A stretch of 40,631 nt of DNA from Chloroflexi bacterium CFX6 (GTDB lineage Bacteria; Chloroflexota; Anaerolineae; Anaerolineales; Villigracilaceae). The position numbers and the translations under genes were made by a program. The notes below the pieces were generated by a model. It ran no database searches. It was not told the origin of the DNA and saw only the letters and a program-made list of their open reading frames with translations. The DNA is taken from assembly GCA_030263595.1 (NCBI GenBank), contig SZPG01000015.1, positions 1 to 40,631 of the forward strand, given 5' to 3'. Positions 1 to 9,225 of this stretch are shown here, piece after piece (the first letter of the stretch is position 1; each line of letters opens with the position of its first letter).

Positions 1-50
1 GTCCCCACGTTCAAGTGCGGCTTGCTCCTGTCAAATTTTTCCTTCGCCAT
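1..50 (-). CDS. tuf: Elongation factor Tu, N-terminal fragment cut by the window edge
   Basis: The minus strand opens with ATG at 50 and reads MAKEKFDRSKPHLNVGT before leaving the window. This is the standard EF-Tu N-terminus, the start of the GTPase domain that delivers aminoacyl-tRNA to the ribosome. An AAGGAG ribosome binding site lies 8 nt upstream. The gene follows three tRNA genes on the same strand, the arrangement of the bacterial thrU-tyrU-thrT-tufB type operon. Only 17 codons are visible, but the match is specific. Confidence 0.93.
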   Translation of the reverse strand, partial: MAKEKFDRSKPHLNVG

Positions 51-94
51 GCCTATTTCTCCTTTACAGACATAGATCTTGATTCCAGCAACTG

Positions 95-167
95 AGCCCA
101 CAACGGGATTCGGACCCGTGACCTCACCCTTACCAAGGGTGTGCTCTACCGACTGAGCTATGTGGGC
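95..167 (-). tRNA. tRNA-Thr (anticodon GGT)
   Basis: A 73-nt cloverleaf on the minus strand. The acceptor stem GCCCACA pairs with TGTGGGC, the T arm contains GGTCCGAATCC, and the anticodon loop carries GGT (plus-strand 132-134), reading ACC/ACU Thr codons. CCA is not encoded. It lies 44 nt upstream of tuf and is probably cotranscribed and processed with it. Confidence 0.95.
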
Positions 168-201
168 GATCGCGTGCTGTTCCTCCGCGCGTCGCGGGTA
201 G

Positions 202-284
202 TGGGCGGTGAAGGATTCGAACCTCCGAAGTCTTCTGACAACTGATTTACAGTCAGTCCCCTTTGGCCACTTGGGTAACCGCCC
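202..284 (-). tRNA. tRNA-Tyr (anticodon GTA)
   Basis: An 83-nt class II tRNA on the minus strand with the long variable arm expected for bacterial tRNA-Tyr. The acceptor stem GGGCGGT pairs with ACCGCCC, the discriminator is A, and the anticodon GTA sits in the loop CTGTAAA. It is the middle tRNA of the three ahead of tuf. Confidence 0.95.
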
Positions 285-347
285 GGGTAGAATATTCAGT
301 TGTTAATCATCACGCATCGAAATATTGCCTCAATACATGACCTGTAG

Positions 348-420
348 AGCCGACGACGAGAATCGAACTCGTAACCGCCCGCTTACAAGGCGGGTGCTCT
401 GCCGATTGAGCTACGTCGGC
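348..420 (-). tRNA. tRNA-Thr (anticodon TGT)
   Basis: A 73-nt cloverleaf on the minus strand. The acceptor stem GCCGACG pairs with CGTCGGC, the anticodon stem is CCCGC/GCGGG, and the loop CTTGTAA gives anticodon TGT, reading ACA Thr codons. It is the first gene of the tRNA-tuf unit and lies about 20 nt downstream of an extended -10 promoter. Confidence 0.95.
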
Positions 421-441
421 AGTACCCAATTAAGCAGGGCG

Positions 442-450
442 ATTATACCA
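442..450 (-). promoter_or_regulatory. Extended -10 promoter of the tRNA-Thr/Tyr/Thr-tuf operon
   Basis: On the minus strand the sequence TGGTATAAT is a perfect -10 hexamer with a TGn extension. It is placed so that transcription would start about 15 nt before the first tRNA. No good -35 box is seen at 17 nt, which fits an extended -10 promoter. Confidence 0.65.
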
Positions 451-533
451 AAGCCGTACCTATTGGGGAAGTGAGAGCGGCAATTAAATTGCTCCCGCGT
501 GGGAGGGAGCAGGGCGCTAGTTTAGCAGGATTC

Positions 534-554
534 ATCATGCAAGTCAAGCATGAT
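534..554 (-). terminator. Possible terminator hairpin after the distal hydrolase gene
   Basis: A perfect 7-bp stem (ATCATGC/GCATGAT) with a 7-nt loop lies in the 206-nt gap between the end of the hydrolase gene (627) and the tRNA promoter. A second 5-bp hairpin (CTCCC/GGGAG) is at 492-505. Neither is followed by a T tract on the minus strand, so an intrinsic terminator is only a possibility. Nothing else is recognised in this gap. Confidence 0.3.
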
Positions 555-626
555 TCGATTGGGCTGGCATTGAAATGATTTCCATCCCTGCGCGGCAACC
601 AGGCGCCGCGACGTCGAAACGGAAGA

Positions 627-1409
627 TCAGCGCACGCGGCGCTTCCATTCCTCCTTCATCTGCAACTCGCTGGGGCTTGCGCCGGAATCGAGCGCGAGAA
701 AGTCCGTGAGCAGGCGGTTGAATTTGATCGTTTCGTCAATCATAGGGAAGTGACCAGAACCTTCGAGAATGATCTGGTGGGTAAAGGTGGAGGCGGCCGA
801 CTCGTAGGATGGAACGGTGATCGCCTGATCCTTTTCGCCATAAACCAGGAGACACGGAACGTCCTGTTCGCGGAAAGCGCCAAACAGGTTGTCTGCCTGT
901 AAGCCTGCCATGGAAGCCGCCACCGCTCTTGCGTCCGCCTTGACGGCGTCGGATAGGGCTTCGGATGCCTCCGGCGATCGGTTCGACAGCCAATCGGTCA
1001 ATTCCTGAGGCGTGTTCATCCGCAGCCTGGAATTGACCGCTTCGTAACTCAAGGGACAGTTGACCGCCATCAACCGATCCAAACTCTGCCTGAAACGGAT
1101 GGCAAACTTCATCCCCACGAGCGCGCCCAATCCATGACCCACAATGGCGATCTTGCCGATCCCCAATTCGTTCAAAAAGGAATCGAGCAGTTTCACCTGT
1201 TCGTCCAGCGAATATTTCAACTCATTATGGGCGGTGTCTCCAAAGCCCCAAAGGTCGAGCGCATAGGCGCGGAAGGAGGTCGAGGTGACCTGCATGGATG
1301 AGATCCAATACTTCCACGAGCCGACCCAGCCGTGCAGGAAGATGACCGGGCGTCCGCGTCCCAGCACCTCGTAATGCACAATGGAACCGTCGAGGAGAAT
1401 GGCGCTCAA
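627..1409 (-). CDS. Alpha/beta-hydrolase fold protein lacking the nucleophilic serine
   Basis: A 260-residue alpha/beta-hydrolase fold protein with HGW oxyanion-region motif near 26-28 and apparent acid D194 and H220 (GSGHFP). The nucleophile elbow reads G-H-G-L-G at 91-95, where hydrolases have G-H-S-x-G; the codon at residue 93 is GGA. Its paralogue at 13237-14100 has serine at the same residue number, and the two share long identical stretches around 11-32. This copy is therefore probably inactive as a hydrolase, either a binding protein or a decaying duplicate. The start is TTG, 3 nt after the upstream regulator stop, so it depends on translational coupling. It is the last gene of the cluster. 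The fold is secure; the function is unknown. Confidence 0.85.
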   Translation of the reverse strand: MSAILLDGSIVHYEVLGRGRPVIFLHGWVGSWKYWISSMQVTSTSFRAYALDLWGFGDTAHNELKYSLDEQVKLLDSFLNELGIGKIAIVGHGLGALVGMKFAIRFRQSLDRLMAVNCPLSYEAVNSRLRMNTPQELTDWLSNRSPEASEALSDAVKADARAVAASMAGLQADNLFGAFREQDVPCLLVYGEKDQAITVPSYESAASTFTHQIILEGSGHFPMIDETIKFNRLLTDFLALDSGASPSELQMKEEWKRRVR

Positions 1410-1412
1410 TCG

Positions 1413-1787
1413 TTACTTCCCAAATTTCGCAAGAATGGCTTTCACACGCGACGTTAACTGGTCGGGGGCAAACGGTTTGAGTAGATAATCCTCCGCGCCC
1501 GCGTCCATGCCCTGCTGGATCTCGCTTTCCTGTCCTTTGGCGGAAAGGAACACCACAGGGATATCCTTCAAGTCAGGATTTGCCTTCATCAGTCTGCAAG
1601 CATCGTAACCGGTCATGCGCGGCATGCGAACGTCCATCAAAACCAGATCGGGGTTGACCTTGGGAGCCATTTCCACCGCCTCCTCCCCGTTGGTCGCGGC
1701 AAACACCTCATGGCCCGCAAACCGCAGGGTGAAAGCCACCAAATCCCGAATATCCCGTTCGTCTTCCGCGATCAATATCTTTGCCAT
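1413..1787 (-). CDS. Single-domain response regulator (CheY-like)
   Basis: A 124-residue receiver domain with no output domain. Visible landmarks are the acidic pocket E8/D9, phosphoacceptor D52 (LVLMD), S82 and K104 (KPF). It would accept phosphate from a histidine kinase and signal by protein contact. Its ribosome binding site (GAGG) overlaps the TGA of the giant kinase gene just upstream, so translation is probably coupled and the kinase is its likely partner. Confidence 0.93.
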   Translation of the reverse strand: MAKILIAEDERDIRDLVAFTLRFAGHEVFAATNGEEAVEMAPKVNPDLVLMDVRMPRMTGYDACRLMKANPDLKDIPVVFLSAKGQESEIQQGMDAGAEDYLLKPFAPDQLTSRVKAILAKFGK

Positions 1788-1794
1788 TCACGCC

Positions 1795-4700
1795 TCATTC
1801 TTTTTCATAGACCGGCAGCGTAAAGGAGAAGGTGCTTCCCTCTCCGGGGATGCCGCTGCTCTTCATCCAGATTTTTCCCCTGTGCATTTCGACGATCTGT
1901 TTAACGATGGACAAGCCCAGACCCGTTCCAGGGGTGGATAAAACCAGGGGATGTTCGCCCCGGTAAAAACGTTCGAAGATGCGTTCCTGGTCGTCCACCG
2001 CAATGCCCACGCCGTTGTCCTCCACGTCCACCTGAACGTGCGTTCCGCCGTTCAATGGACGGATATGCACAATGATCGTGCCGTTTTCGGGGGTGTAGTG
2101 ATACGCGTTGAAAACCAGGTTGCTCAATACCTGGCGCACGCGTTCGGCGTCGGCGAATACGGGCGGCAGTTTCCGGGGCGCGTTCAGCGAAAGCGCCATC
2201 GGTTTGTTCTCCTCCTGCGAACGGCGCAACACGTCCTCGATCACATCCTCCGCCACTTCGCGCAGGTCGAGCGCCTGGGGCGAAAGCGTCACCTGTCCGG
2301 ATTCGATGCGGGAGACATCCAACAGATCGTTCACGAGGATGGTCAGGCGCTCCGTGTTGCTCTTGATGATGTTCAGGAAGTGCGCCTGATTCTCGTTCAA
2401 CGCGCCCGCCGCCCCCATCAACAGGACGTCCGTGTACCCGCGAATGGAGGTCATCGGGGTGCGGAGTTCGTGGCTGACCGTCGCGACGAACTCGGATTTG
2501 AGCCTGTCCACTTCGACCTCATGCGTGATGTCGCGGAAAATGGACACCGTACCCAAAAAATCGTCTTGCAGAATGACCGGCGCAAGATGCACAAGCGCGA
2601 TGCGCCCGTTTTGGAGGTCCAATTGTTCCGCGTACGTTTCGCCTTTTTGATATTTCGAGGGCGATTCCGACCACATGCGGATCGTTTGCATCCATGAGCC
2701 GGCCGCCTTGCCGAAGAGACCGGCAAAAACGTCGAGCGGCTGTCCGATCAGGCGGCCCGCCTCCACGTCGAGGATATCCTCGGCGGAAGGGTTCACGAAG
2801 GTGATACGGTTGTTCGGGCCCGTCACGAGGACGCCATCCGCCACCGCTTCGAGGATGGCTTGCGAGCGGCTGGCTTCCTCCTGTTCACGACGGAGCATGG
2901 CGCCGAGACGTTCAGCCTGGTCGCGGATCAATTCGTAGAGGTGCGCGTTATTGATGGCAACCGAGACCTGCCCGGCAATGGCTTTGACCATGTTCAACCG
3001 TTCGGCGCTGAAGAAGTTGACCTTGCGGTGGAACACCATCAGAACGCCGATGACATCCTCAGCCACCAGCAGGGGGACGACAATAGCGCTTCGATGTTCG
3101 CGCGAGGACGAGGGCGTGGTCACCCAGCGCGGGTCTTTCAACAGGTCGCCGATCAGGACCTCCTCGCGGTTTGCCACCACCCATCCAGCCAGTCCTTCGC
3201 CGATCTTGAGTTTGAAGCCGCGCCCTTCGCCGGTGATCTTATCGGAAAGATAGCCGTATCCCGCGCGGTAGTGGAGCATGTTGTCCTCCGCGCCGCGCAA
3301 CATGATGGTGCCTTGTTCCGCCCCGATGGCGTCGTTGAGCAGCGCCAGCGTGCGGTTCAGGGCGCGGTCCAGGTCCAGGCTGGAGGATACTTCCGTCAGG
3401 ATGCGGAGCAGGGTTTCCGTGTTTTGCTGTTCGCGCTGCAATTCCGCGGTGCGCTCGATCACGCGTTGTTCGAGTTCCTGCGCCAGGCGCTGGGTTTCCT
3501 TGAGCAGGCGTCCATTCTGGATGGCGACGATCGCCTGGTTCGCAAGCGTGCTCAGGATTTGCAGGTCGTCTTCCGTGTAATGGACGTTCGGTTGATAACT
3601 TTGCGCGGAAAGCATGCCGACCGCCCGCCCGCCGAGAAGCATAGGCACGGCAAGGATGGAATGGGGTGGTTCCGTCCTTCCATACGATATGCCGCCCGCC
3701 TTGTCCACAGTTTCGACGCCGTGGATCAGCAAAGGCTGGCTCGAGGCAATGACGCGGCCGCTCAAGCCCTGGTCACGCGGGATGCGGGTGATGGGCGCGC
3801 GCCTGTCATCGTCCATGAGGTAAACGCCTTCGATCTCGCCCGTATCTTCATCCAGCAGGCTGATGACGAAGGAATCCACCGGCATCAATTTCTTTGCGGC
3901 GTTGTGGACGGCAGCGTAGACCTGTTCGGGGTCGAGGTTTGCGCTGACCTGGTAACTCACCTGGTTCAGGATCGCAAAGCGTTCCGCCGTCGAAAGGGTG
4001 GATTGGTACAACCGCGCGTTCTCGAGCGCGATGGAGGCCTGGTTGGTCAACGTGCGCGCCAGTTCGATCTCGGGCAGGCTGAAACGGATCCCCTCGTTCT
4101 GGTGGATGAACATCAGTGCCTGCAAATTCGCGCCGCTAACAAGAGGCAGGATAAGGAGCGATTGCGCCCCCTCCCCTAAAAATCCTCTCAGGGGGGTCAG
4201 GTCGGGTTCGGCGTTTACGGCATCGGTCGCAAACACACCGAGCGATTCGTGCAGGCGGTGGAAGATGGGCGCGTCGGGCAAAGTCTGGGGCAGTTTTCTG
4301 AACGGCTTTGGATTCGAATATTTCCAGATTGCCGCCCCGCGCGAAAAGGAAACGACGGAAACGCGAGGAGCGTTCAAAGCCGCCTGCAATTCCTGCGCGG
4401 TCAGTTGAAGGATCTTGTCTTCATCCAGCAGCCCGCCCAATGTGGATGAAAAACGATTGAGCAGAGCCAGGCGCTGCGAGCGTTCATCCAGTTCCGCCGC
4501 GCGGTTCAGGCTGTCCTCGAAGAGCCTTGCGTTTTCCAAAGCGACCGCCGACTGGCTTGCAAAGGTCATGCCGACCTGCACGTGTTCGCGCGTGTAAAAA
4601 TACGCCTGCCATTTCTCGAGAGCCAGCACGCCGATCACTTCGTTCTTGGAAAGAAGCGGAAGCCCCAGCCAGGAGAGGCGCGGCGCTTCGAGCGTCGGGA

Positions 4701-7700
4701 AACGCGGGTCCTGTCGCACGTCGCCCACCAGGATCCCCTGCCCGGTGCGGATCATTTCCTTGAACAGAATGCTGTCTTCCACTGCGAGGGTCAAGCCCAG
4801 GCGCGGTTCCGAATCGGGGAAGCCGCGCGCCGCGGCGACGGTCAGGCGGTCCTTTTCGCGAACCCATAAGGTCGCTGTATCGTAGGGAAGGACAGGCTCC
4901 AATTGATCGAGCAGGGTTTCCACCAGTTCGGTGCTTTTCAAACTGGAGGTCAGGTTCGTCGCGGCGGAGGTGAGCGCTTCGAGTTGTTTCGCGCGTTCCT
5001 GTGTGGTCTGAACCAGGCGGACGTTCTGGAGGGACAAACCAACCTGCTGGGCGAGCGAAAGGAGCAGGGTTTCATCCTCCTCGCGGAAGGCGGCGGTCAT
5101 GTTGAAGTTATCCAGGACGACGACGCCGACGCGTTGATCGCCGGATTGGATCGGGATCAGCAGGCTCGAAACCGGCAGTCGTCCGCCGGTTGCCTGGCGA
5201 TAGAGCAGTTGGTTTTCCGTCGAGAAGGTGTAATCGCGCGCAAATTGCACTTCATCCACGCGCATGGGACGGTTCGCTTCGAAAGCCTGCCCGGGCAGAG
5301 ATTCGCCCGCCCGGTACGCGATGCGTCTCATCGCATCGTTGTCCGCATAACCGGAGACGGCCTGGGGCAGTAATTGTCCGGTATGCTCGTCCCAGATCAA
5401 AACCACCCCGGCGTGCGCCGTGTTCAATGCCTTGCGCGCGCTTTCCAGCAACGCCCGGATGATACGATCAGAATCGAGACCGCGCAGTTGGCGACTGAAA
5501 TCGAGCAGGAGATTGACCTCCTGCAGGCGGCGGCGCGTTTCATTGAGCAGGGAAAGGTTTTGCAGGATGACGGACGTTTGCCGCGCGATCTGGTGATAGA
5601 CCTGGAGGTCTTCAGCGGTAAAGGCGGGCATCGGTTCGGGGCTGACCGCCATCATCGCCGCGACCGTTCGTTTGTCAATCCTGATCGGCAGGCAGATCAA
5701 CGATTTTGCGCGCAGGGCGGTCAACAACGGCGTGTCGCGCCATTCGAGGTTTTCGTCCAGGGTCGAGATCAGGATGGCTTCGCCGCTCTGCAACGTCGCC
5801 CGAAGCGGGTTCCTCTGACCGAACAACGCCTCCGGGTTGGTTGCGCGCGGGACGCTTCCCAGAACGTGCGCCAGGCGCGGACCCTCGGCGGTCATCTCAG
5901 CCACGAGCGCGACCGCCATGCCCAGTTGGGTGAGCGTTTCGCGCGCCAACGCCAGCAGCGCGGAGGAGGCGTCCAACTGGCGGCTCACCGACTCGGTAAT
6001 GGCAAGCCCGGCGCGGACGCGTTGCGAACGCTGGTCAAGGTTCTGTATGGCGATGGTCTGGTCGAGGTCTTTGCGAAGCAGGACAGGCAGGTCGTTTTGC
6101 GTGTTGACAAGCAGGCGTTGTTGCCGCTCGATGCCGGAGGAAAGGGCGTCCACCTGCGCGAGCAGTTCGGAAACGCGGGCGCTTCCCATGATCACGAGCG
6201 TAGCCTGCAAAGCAAAAGCCTCCAGCGCTTCGATGGCGGCGCGGTCGGGACGCATCCCATCGCGGGGCAGATCCACGCTGATGAGCCCGAGCGGGTTACC
6301 CTGGTTGTCCTCCAGGACTGTGACCAGCGTATCGTCCGGGTCCCAGGCAGCGGGTGATTTTTGCGCGCGCGTGTCCGCCGGAAAAGTGACCATGTGCACA
6401 TCGGACGGGATGATGGGAGATTTATCCGCCGGGATGAAGTAGGAACGGCTGATGCGGAACTGGGGCTTCAACAATTGCTGCAGGCTGTTAAAAGGCTGCC
6501 TGCGCGTCATCAGTTCCGTCAGGGTATCCGGCGGGAATCCCACACCGGCGACGCGGCGCAACAGTCCCGTTTCCGGGTCGTAAACGCTGATGAGCGCCGC
6601 CCTGAACGGCGTGGCTTCCGTGATGTTTTCGGCGATCTCGCGCAGCGATTGATCCAACGGCTGCTCGAAGTCCAGCGCCTTGCTGCTTTCCAGCAAACGC
6701 GAAAGGGTGTCCGTCCGCCTCCGCAGGAGTTCGGAACGCTGGAGTTGTTCCTGATAACGCTGGACGTTGCCGATCGCCACCGCCGCCTGGGACGCCAGGG
6801 TTTGCGTCACCTCGAGCGCGGCGTCGTCGAAGTGAAACGCCTCCTCGGAGTGGAGGTGGATCAAGCCGACGGTTCCTCCCTGACCGATGATCGGCACAGC
6901 CATAAAAGAGCGTATCCCATCGTGGAACGGTTGGTGCGTCGTCTGGGTTATGTCCATGACCACCAGCGGTTCGCCCGAATGGACGATTTCCCGCACGAGG
7001 GCCGGGAAGGTTTCGGGGAGGGAACAGCCGATCGAAAGAGAAACAGGCGGAGGGTCGGATGAGGCGGTCGTGTCGAAGAGTGCGATCGCTCCGCATGAGG
7101 CGCGCGTCGTCCGCAGGCTCTCGTCGTGTATGACTTGCAGGAGAGAGTGCAGGTCCGTCATGGAGTTGAGCTCGCGGCTGACGCGCGCGATGGAGGTGAG
7201 TTGTTCCACGCGCAGGCGCAGGTGTTCGTCCGTCAGCGTGGAGCGGGAGGCGTCGTCTATCGCCGAAGCCAGTTGGTTTGCGGCGGTGGAGATGATTTGA
7301 AGATCGTATTCGTTGAAGTAGTCGGCTTTGCGGCTTCCCAGTATGAGTTCGCCCAGGCTTTGATCGCGAACGACGAGCGGGACAACCACCGCGGATTCCA
7401 CCTGCAATGCCGTGACGAGGGGACGATAAACGGACAGAACGCGCCTGTCCGCGCTGAGGCGTCCCGACATGAACGGCTTTTGACTGCCCGACACGGTCAA
7501 GCGGTACTGCACGGCGTCCACGTGCAGGCGGCTGAGGGCGCTGATCGTTTCCGCCGCGGCGTCGGACGCCGACTCTTCGTGCAGGCGCAGTTCGCCGAGA
7601 CGTTCATCGCGCAGGAAGATGGCGGCGATGTCCCCGCGAAAGAGGCGCACAAGTTCCTGGATCGAGAAGCGCAGGATTTCGTCCACGTTCGCCGGGGAGG

Positions 7701-9216
7701 TTGTCAGGCTGGCAATGCGGCGCAAGGCATCGGAGCGCATCGCGCGCTGCCGGGTCTGCTCCACGGTCACCGAGCTTTGGATGATGCCCGCGGCTTGTTG
7801 GGCAACCGCCTCGATCAGGCGGATCTCGGAATTGGAGAATTCGACAGCCTCGCCCTTGCGGTTGGAAACCTGGAGGTATCCCACCAGCCTTTCGCCGGAG
7901 ATCATCGGGGCAAGGATGGATTCGCGCAGGCTGGCGGCTTGCGAAATGGTCTGTAATCCCAGGTTGCGCCAGTCGGGATCGTGCGCGGCGTCGCGCGTGA
8001 CGATCAATTTCCTGCGGGTCACGACCGCTTCAGCCGGGCTATCGGGTGGAATGGGGGCGCGGTACATCTCCACGATGTTCGGCGGCAGTCCCTGGAACGG
8101 AGATTGCGCCTCCAGGGTCCTTTTCTCTTCGTCGTATAAAAGGAAGCCGAGGATTTCCGCGTCGAAAAGGGGCGCGATGTTTTCGATCAAGCGCTGGATC
8201 AGGTTGCTGTAATCGCGCGAGGCGCTCATTGCCTGTCCCAGGCTGGCAAGCCCGCTCAATTCGGAGGCGCGCTTTTGTTCCGCCTCGTAACGCGCCGCGT
8301 TGCGGAGGCTATAGGCGACCTGCGGCAGGACCAGCCCGATCAAATCCAGGTCCCGCTGCCCAAGCGCGCCCGGTGTGAGGTGACCGAGTTCCAGCGTTCC
8401 GATCAAGCGACCGTCCGCAGTGAGAGGCAGTCCAATGTAGGACTGAACCGGGGAATTCTCGTCCATGCTCTGCGTGGCGGGCGACGGCGCGCGGGTATCC
8501 GAGACCAGGACCGGCGTCCGCTGGATCAGAAGGTAATCGGTCAGTTTGCCGAATTGGGAAAGAGGGACACGCTGGACGGATCCGCCCCCGGGCTCCAGGG
8601 TGTACGACGTCAGCCTTTGAGAGGCGAAATCCATGATCTTGATTTCCAAAAGGTCGGAGGGGATCAACTGCGAAACGTTCAGCAGGACCGCGTGGATCAC
8701 TTCTTCGGGATCGAGGCTTGCGGATACGTCCCTGCCAAAATCCGATATCAGGCGCAGGATGGAGGATTCCTCGTCCGTCGGGGTCTTCGAGAATTCCACC
8801 GGCTTCAATGCCACGAGCATCTGGGTGTAACCGCCCGGCACCGGATAGGACGTGGCTTCCACCAGTTGACTGCCAATGGATAACCGTTTTTGACCGGGGT
8901 TCGCGCAAAGGTCGAGAAAGTCCCCGGAGGGACGGGTCTGCCTCATTATGCGTTCGAGATCCGGCGTTTCATCCGGGCGCACGCCGAACCACTCGCGCGC
9001 CAAGCCGTTGAGATATTCGATCCGCCCGCCGGATTGAACGAGCAGGATGGCTTCGTGTACTTTGGAGGTATCGGGGAAAAAGAACGAAGAGTCGCCCTGG
9101 GGCGTGAAGGGAAGGTCACGGGAGGCGCGGCGAAACGCAAGGATCACCAGCACCGGTATCAGCAACGCCAGCGCCAGCAGGATTAAATATTGACCAATTC
9201 CCAGCCCGGCAAACAT
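1795..9216 (-). CDS. Giant multi-GAF sensor histidine kinase
   Basis: A 2473-residue kinase. An N-terminal membrane segment (about 10-28) is followed by a PAS-like region (about 55-140). About eleven GAF-type repeats follow, near 170-310, 318-485, 498-657, 671-822, 833-1012, 1070-1222, 1231-1402, 1411-1566, 1584-1737, 1746-1905 and 1934-2095. Many end in a heptad-like helix of the type ASQAAVAIxNxxxY. A PAS domain (about 2117-2232) precedes HisKA with H2249 in VSHELRTP. The ATPase domain has an N box near 2370, DNGVGI near 2400 and GTGLGLSI near 2432. There are no extracytoplasmic loops, so sensing should be cytoplasmic. It lies between two receiver-domain genes, its likely targets. Ligands are unknown; GAF boundaries are approximate. 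Confidence 0.95.
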   Translation of the reverse strand: MFAGLGIGQYLILLALALLIPVLVILAFRRASRDLPFTPQGDSSFFFPDTSKVHEAILLVQSGGRIEYLNGLAREWFGVRPDETPDLERIMRQTRPSGDFLDLCANPGQKRLSIGSQLVEATSYPVPGGYTQMLVALKPVEFSKTPTDEESSILRLISDFGRDVSASLDPEEVIHAVLLNVSQLIPSDLLEIKIMDFASQRLTSYTLEPGGGSVQRVPLSQFGKLTDYLLIQRTPVLVSDTRAPSPATQSMDENSPVQSYIGLPLTADGRLIGTLELGHLTPGALGQRDLDLIGLVLPQVAYSLRNAARYEAEQKRASELSGLASLGQAMSASRDYSNLIQRLIENIAPLFDAEILGFLLYDEEKRTLEAQSPFQGLPPNIVEMYRAPIPPDSPAEAVVTRRKLIVTRDAAHDPDWRNLGLQTISQAASLRESILAPMISGERLVGYLQVSNRKGEAVEFSNSEIRLIEAVAQQAAGIIQSSVTVEQTRQRAMRSDALRRIASLTTSPANVDEILRFSIQELVRLFRGDIAAIFLRDERLGELRLHEESASDAAAETISALSRLHVDAVQYRLTVSGSQKPFMSGRLSADRRVLSVYRPLVTALQVESAVVVPLVVRDQSLGELILGSRKADYFNEYDLQIISTAANQLASAIDDASRSTLTDEHLRLRVEQLTSIARVSRELNSMTDLHSLLQVIHDESLRTTRASCGAIALFDTTASSDPPPVSLSIGCSLPETFPALVREIVHSGEPLVVMDITQTTHQPFHDGIRSFMAVPIIGQGGTVGLIHLHSEEAFHFDDAALEVTQTLASQAAVAIGNVQRYQEQLQRSELLRRRTDTLSRLLESSKALDFEQPLDQSLREIAENITEATPFRAALISVYDPETGLLRRVAGVGFPPDTLTELMTRRQPFNSLQQLLKPQFRISRSYFIPADKSPIIPSDVHMVTFPADTRAQKSPAAWDPDDTLVTVLEDNQGNPLGLISVDLPRDGMRPDRAAIEALEAFALQATLVIMGSARVSELLAQVDALSSGIERQQRLLVNTQNDLPVLLRKDLDQTIAIQNLDQRSQRVRAGLAITESVSRQLDASSALLALARETLTQLGMAVALVAEMTAEGPRLAHVLGSVPRATNPEALFGQRNPLRATLQSGEAILISTLDENLEWRDTPLLTALRAKSLICLPIRIDKRTVAAMMAVSPEPMPAFTAEDLQVYHQIARQTSVILQNLSLLNETRRRLQEVNLLLDFSRQLRGLDSDRIIRALLESARKALNTAHAGVVLIWDEHTGQLLPQAVSGYADNDAMRRIAYRAGESLPGQAFEANRPMRVDEVQFARDYTFSTENQLLYRQATGGRLPVSSLLIPIQSGDQRVGVVVLDNFNMTAAFREEDETLLLSLAQQVGLSLQNVRLVQTTQERAKQLEALTSAATNLTSSLKSTELVETLLDQLEPVLPYDTATLWVREKDRLTVAAARGFPDSEPRLGLTLAVEDSILFKEMIRTGQGILVGDVRQDPRFPTLEAPRLSWLGLPLLSKNEVIGVLALEKWQAYFYTREHVQVGMTFASQSAVALENARLFEDSLNRAAELDERSQRLALLNRFSSTLGGLLDEDKILQLTAQELQAALNAPRVSVVSFSRGAAIWKYSNPKPFRKLPQTLPDAPIFHRLHESLGVFATDAVNAEPDLTPLRGFLGEGAQSLLILPLVSGANLQALMFIHQNEGIRFSLPEIELARTLTNQASIALENARLYQSTLSTAERFAILNQVSYQVSANLDPEQVYAAVHNAAKKLMPVDSFVISLLDEDTGEIEGVYLMDDDRRAPITRIPRDQGLSGRVIASSQPLLIHGVETVDKAGGISYGRTEPPHSILAVPMLLGGRAVGMLSAQSYQPNVHYTEDDLQILSTLANQAIVAIQNGRLLKETQRLAQELEQRVIERTAELQREQQNTETLLRILTEVSSSLDLDRALNRTLALLNDAIGAEQGTIMLRGAEDNMLHYRAGYGYLSDKITGEGRGFKLKIGEGLAGWVVANREEVLIGDLLKDPRWVTTPSSSREHRSAIVVPLLVAEDVIGVLMVFHRKVNFFSAERLNMVKAIAGQVSVAINNAHLYELIRDQAERLGAMLRREQEEASRSQAILEAVADGVLVTGPNNRITFVNPSAEDILDVEAGRLIGQPLDVFAGLFGKAAGSWMQTIRMWSESPSKYQKGETYAEQLDLQNGRIALVHLAPVILQDDFLGTVSIFRDITHEVEVDRLKSEFVATVSHELRTPMTSIRGYTDVLLMGAAGALNENQAHFLNIIKSNTERLTILVNDLLDVSRIESGQVTLSPQALDLREVAEDVIEDVLRRSQEENKPMALSLNAPRKLPPVFADAERVRQVLSNLVFNAYHYTPENGTIIVHIRPLNGGTHVQVDVEDNGVGIAVDDQERIFERFYRGEHPLVLSTPGTGLGLSIVKQIVEMHRGKIWMKSSGIPGEGSTFSFTLPVYEKE

Positions 9217-9225
9217 TCTGGATCA

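Noticed and set aside
2860..4179. Long open frame (over 430 codons) on the strand opposite the giant kinase
   Set aside because: It lies entirely within the kinase gene, has no recognisable domain, and long antisense frames are expected opposite a GC-rich gene with strong codon bias. The same applies to the frame at 5374-6357.
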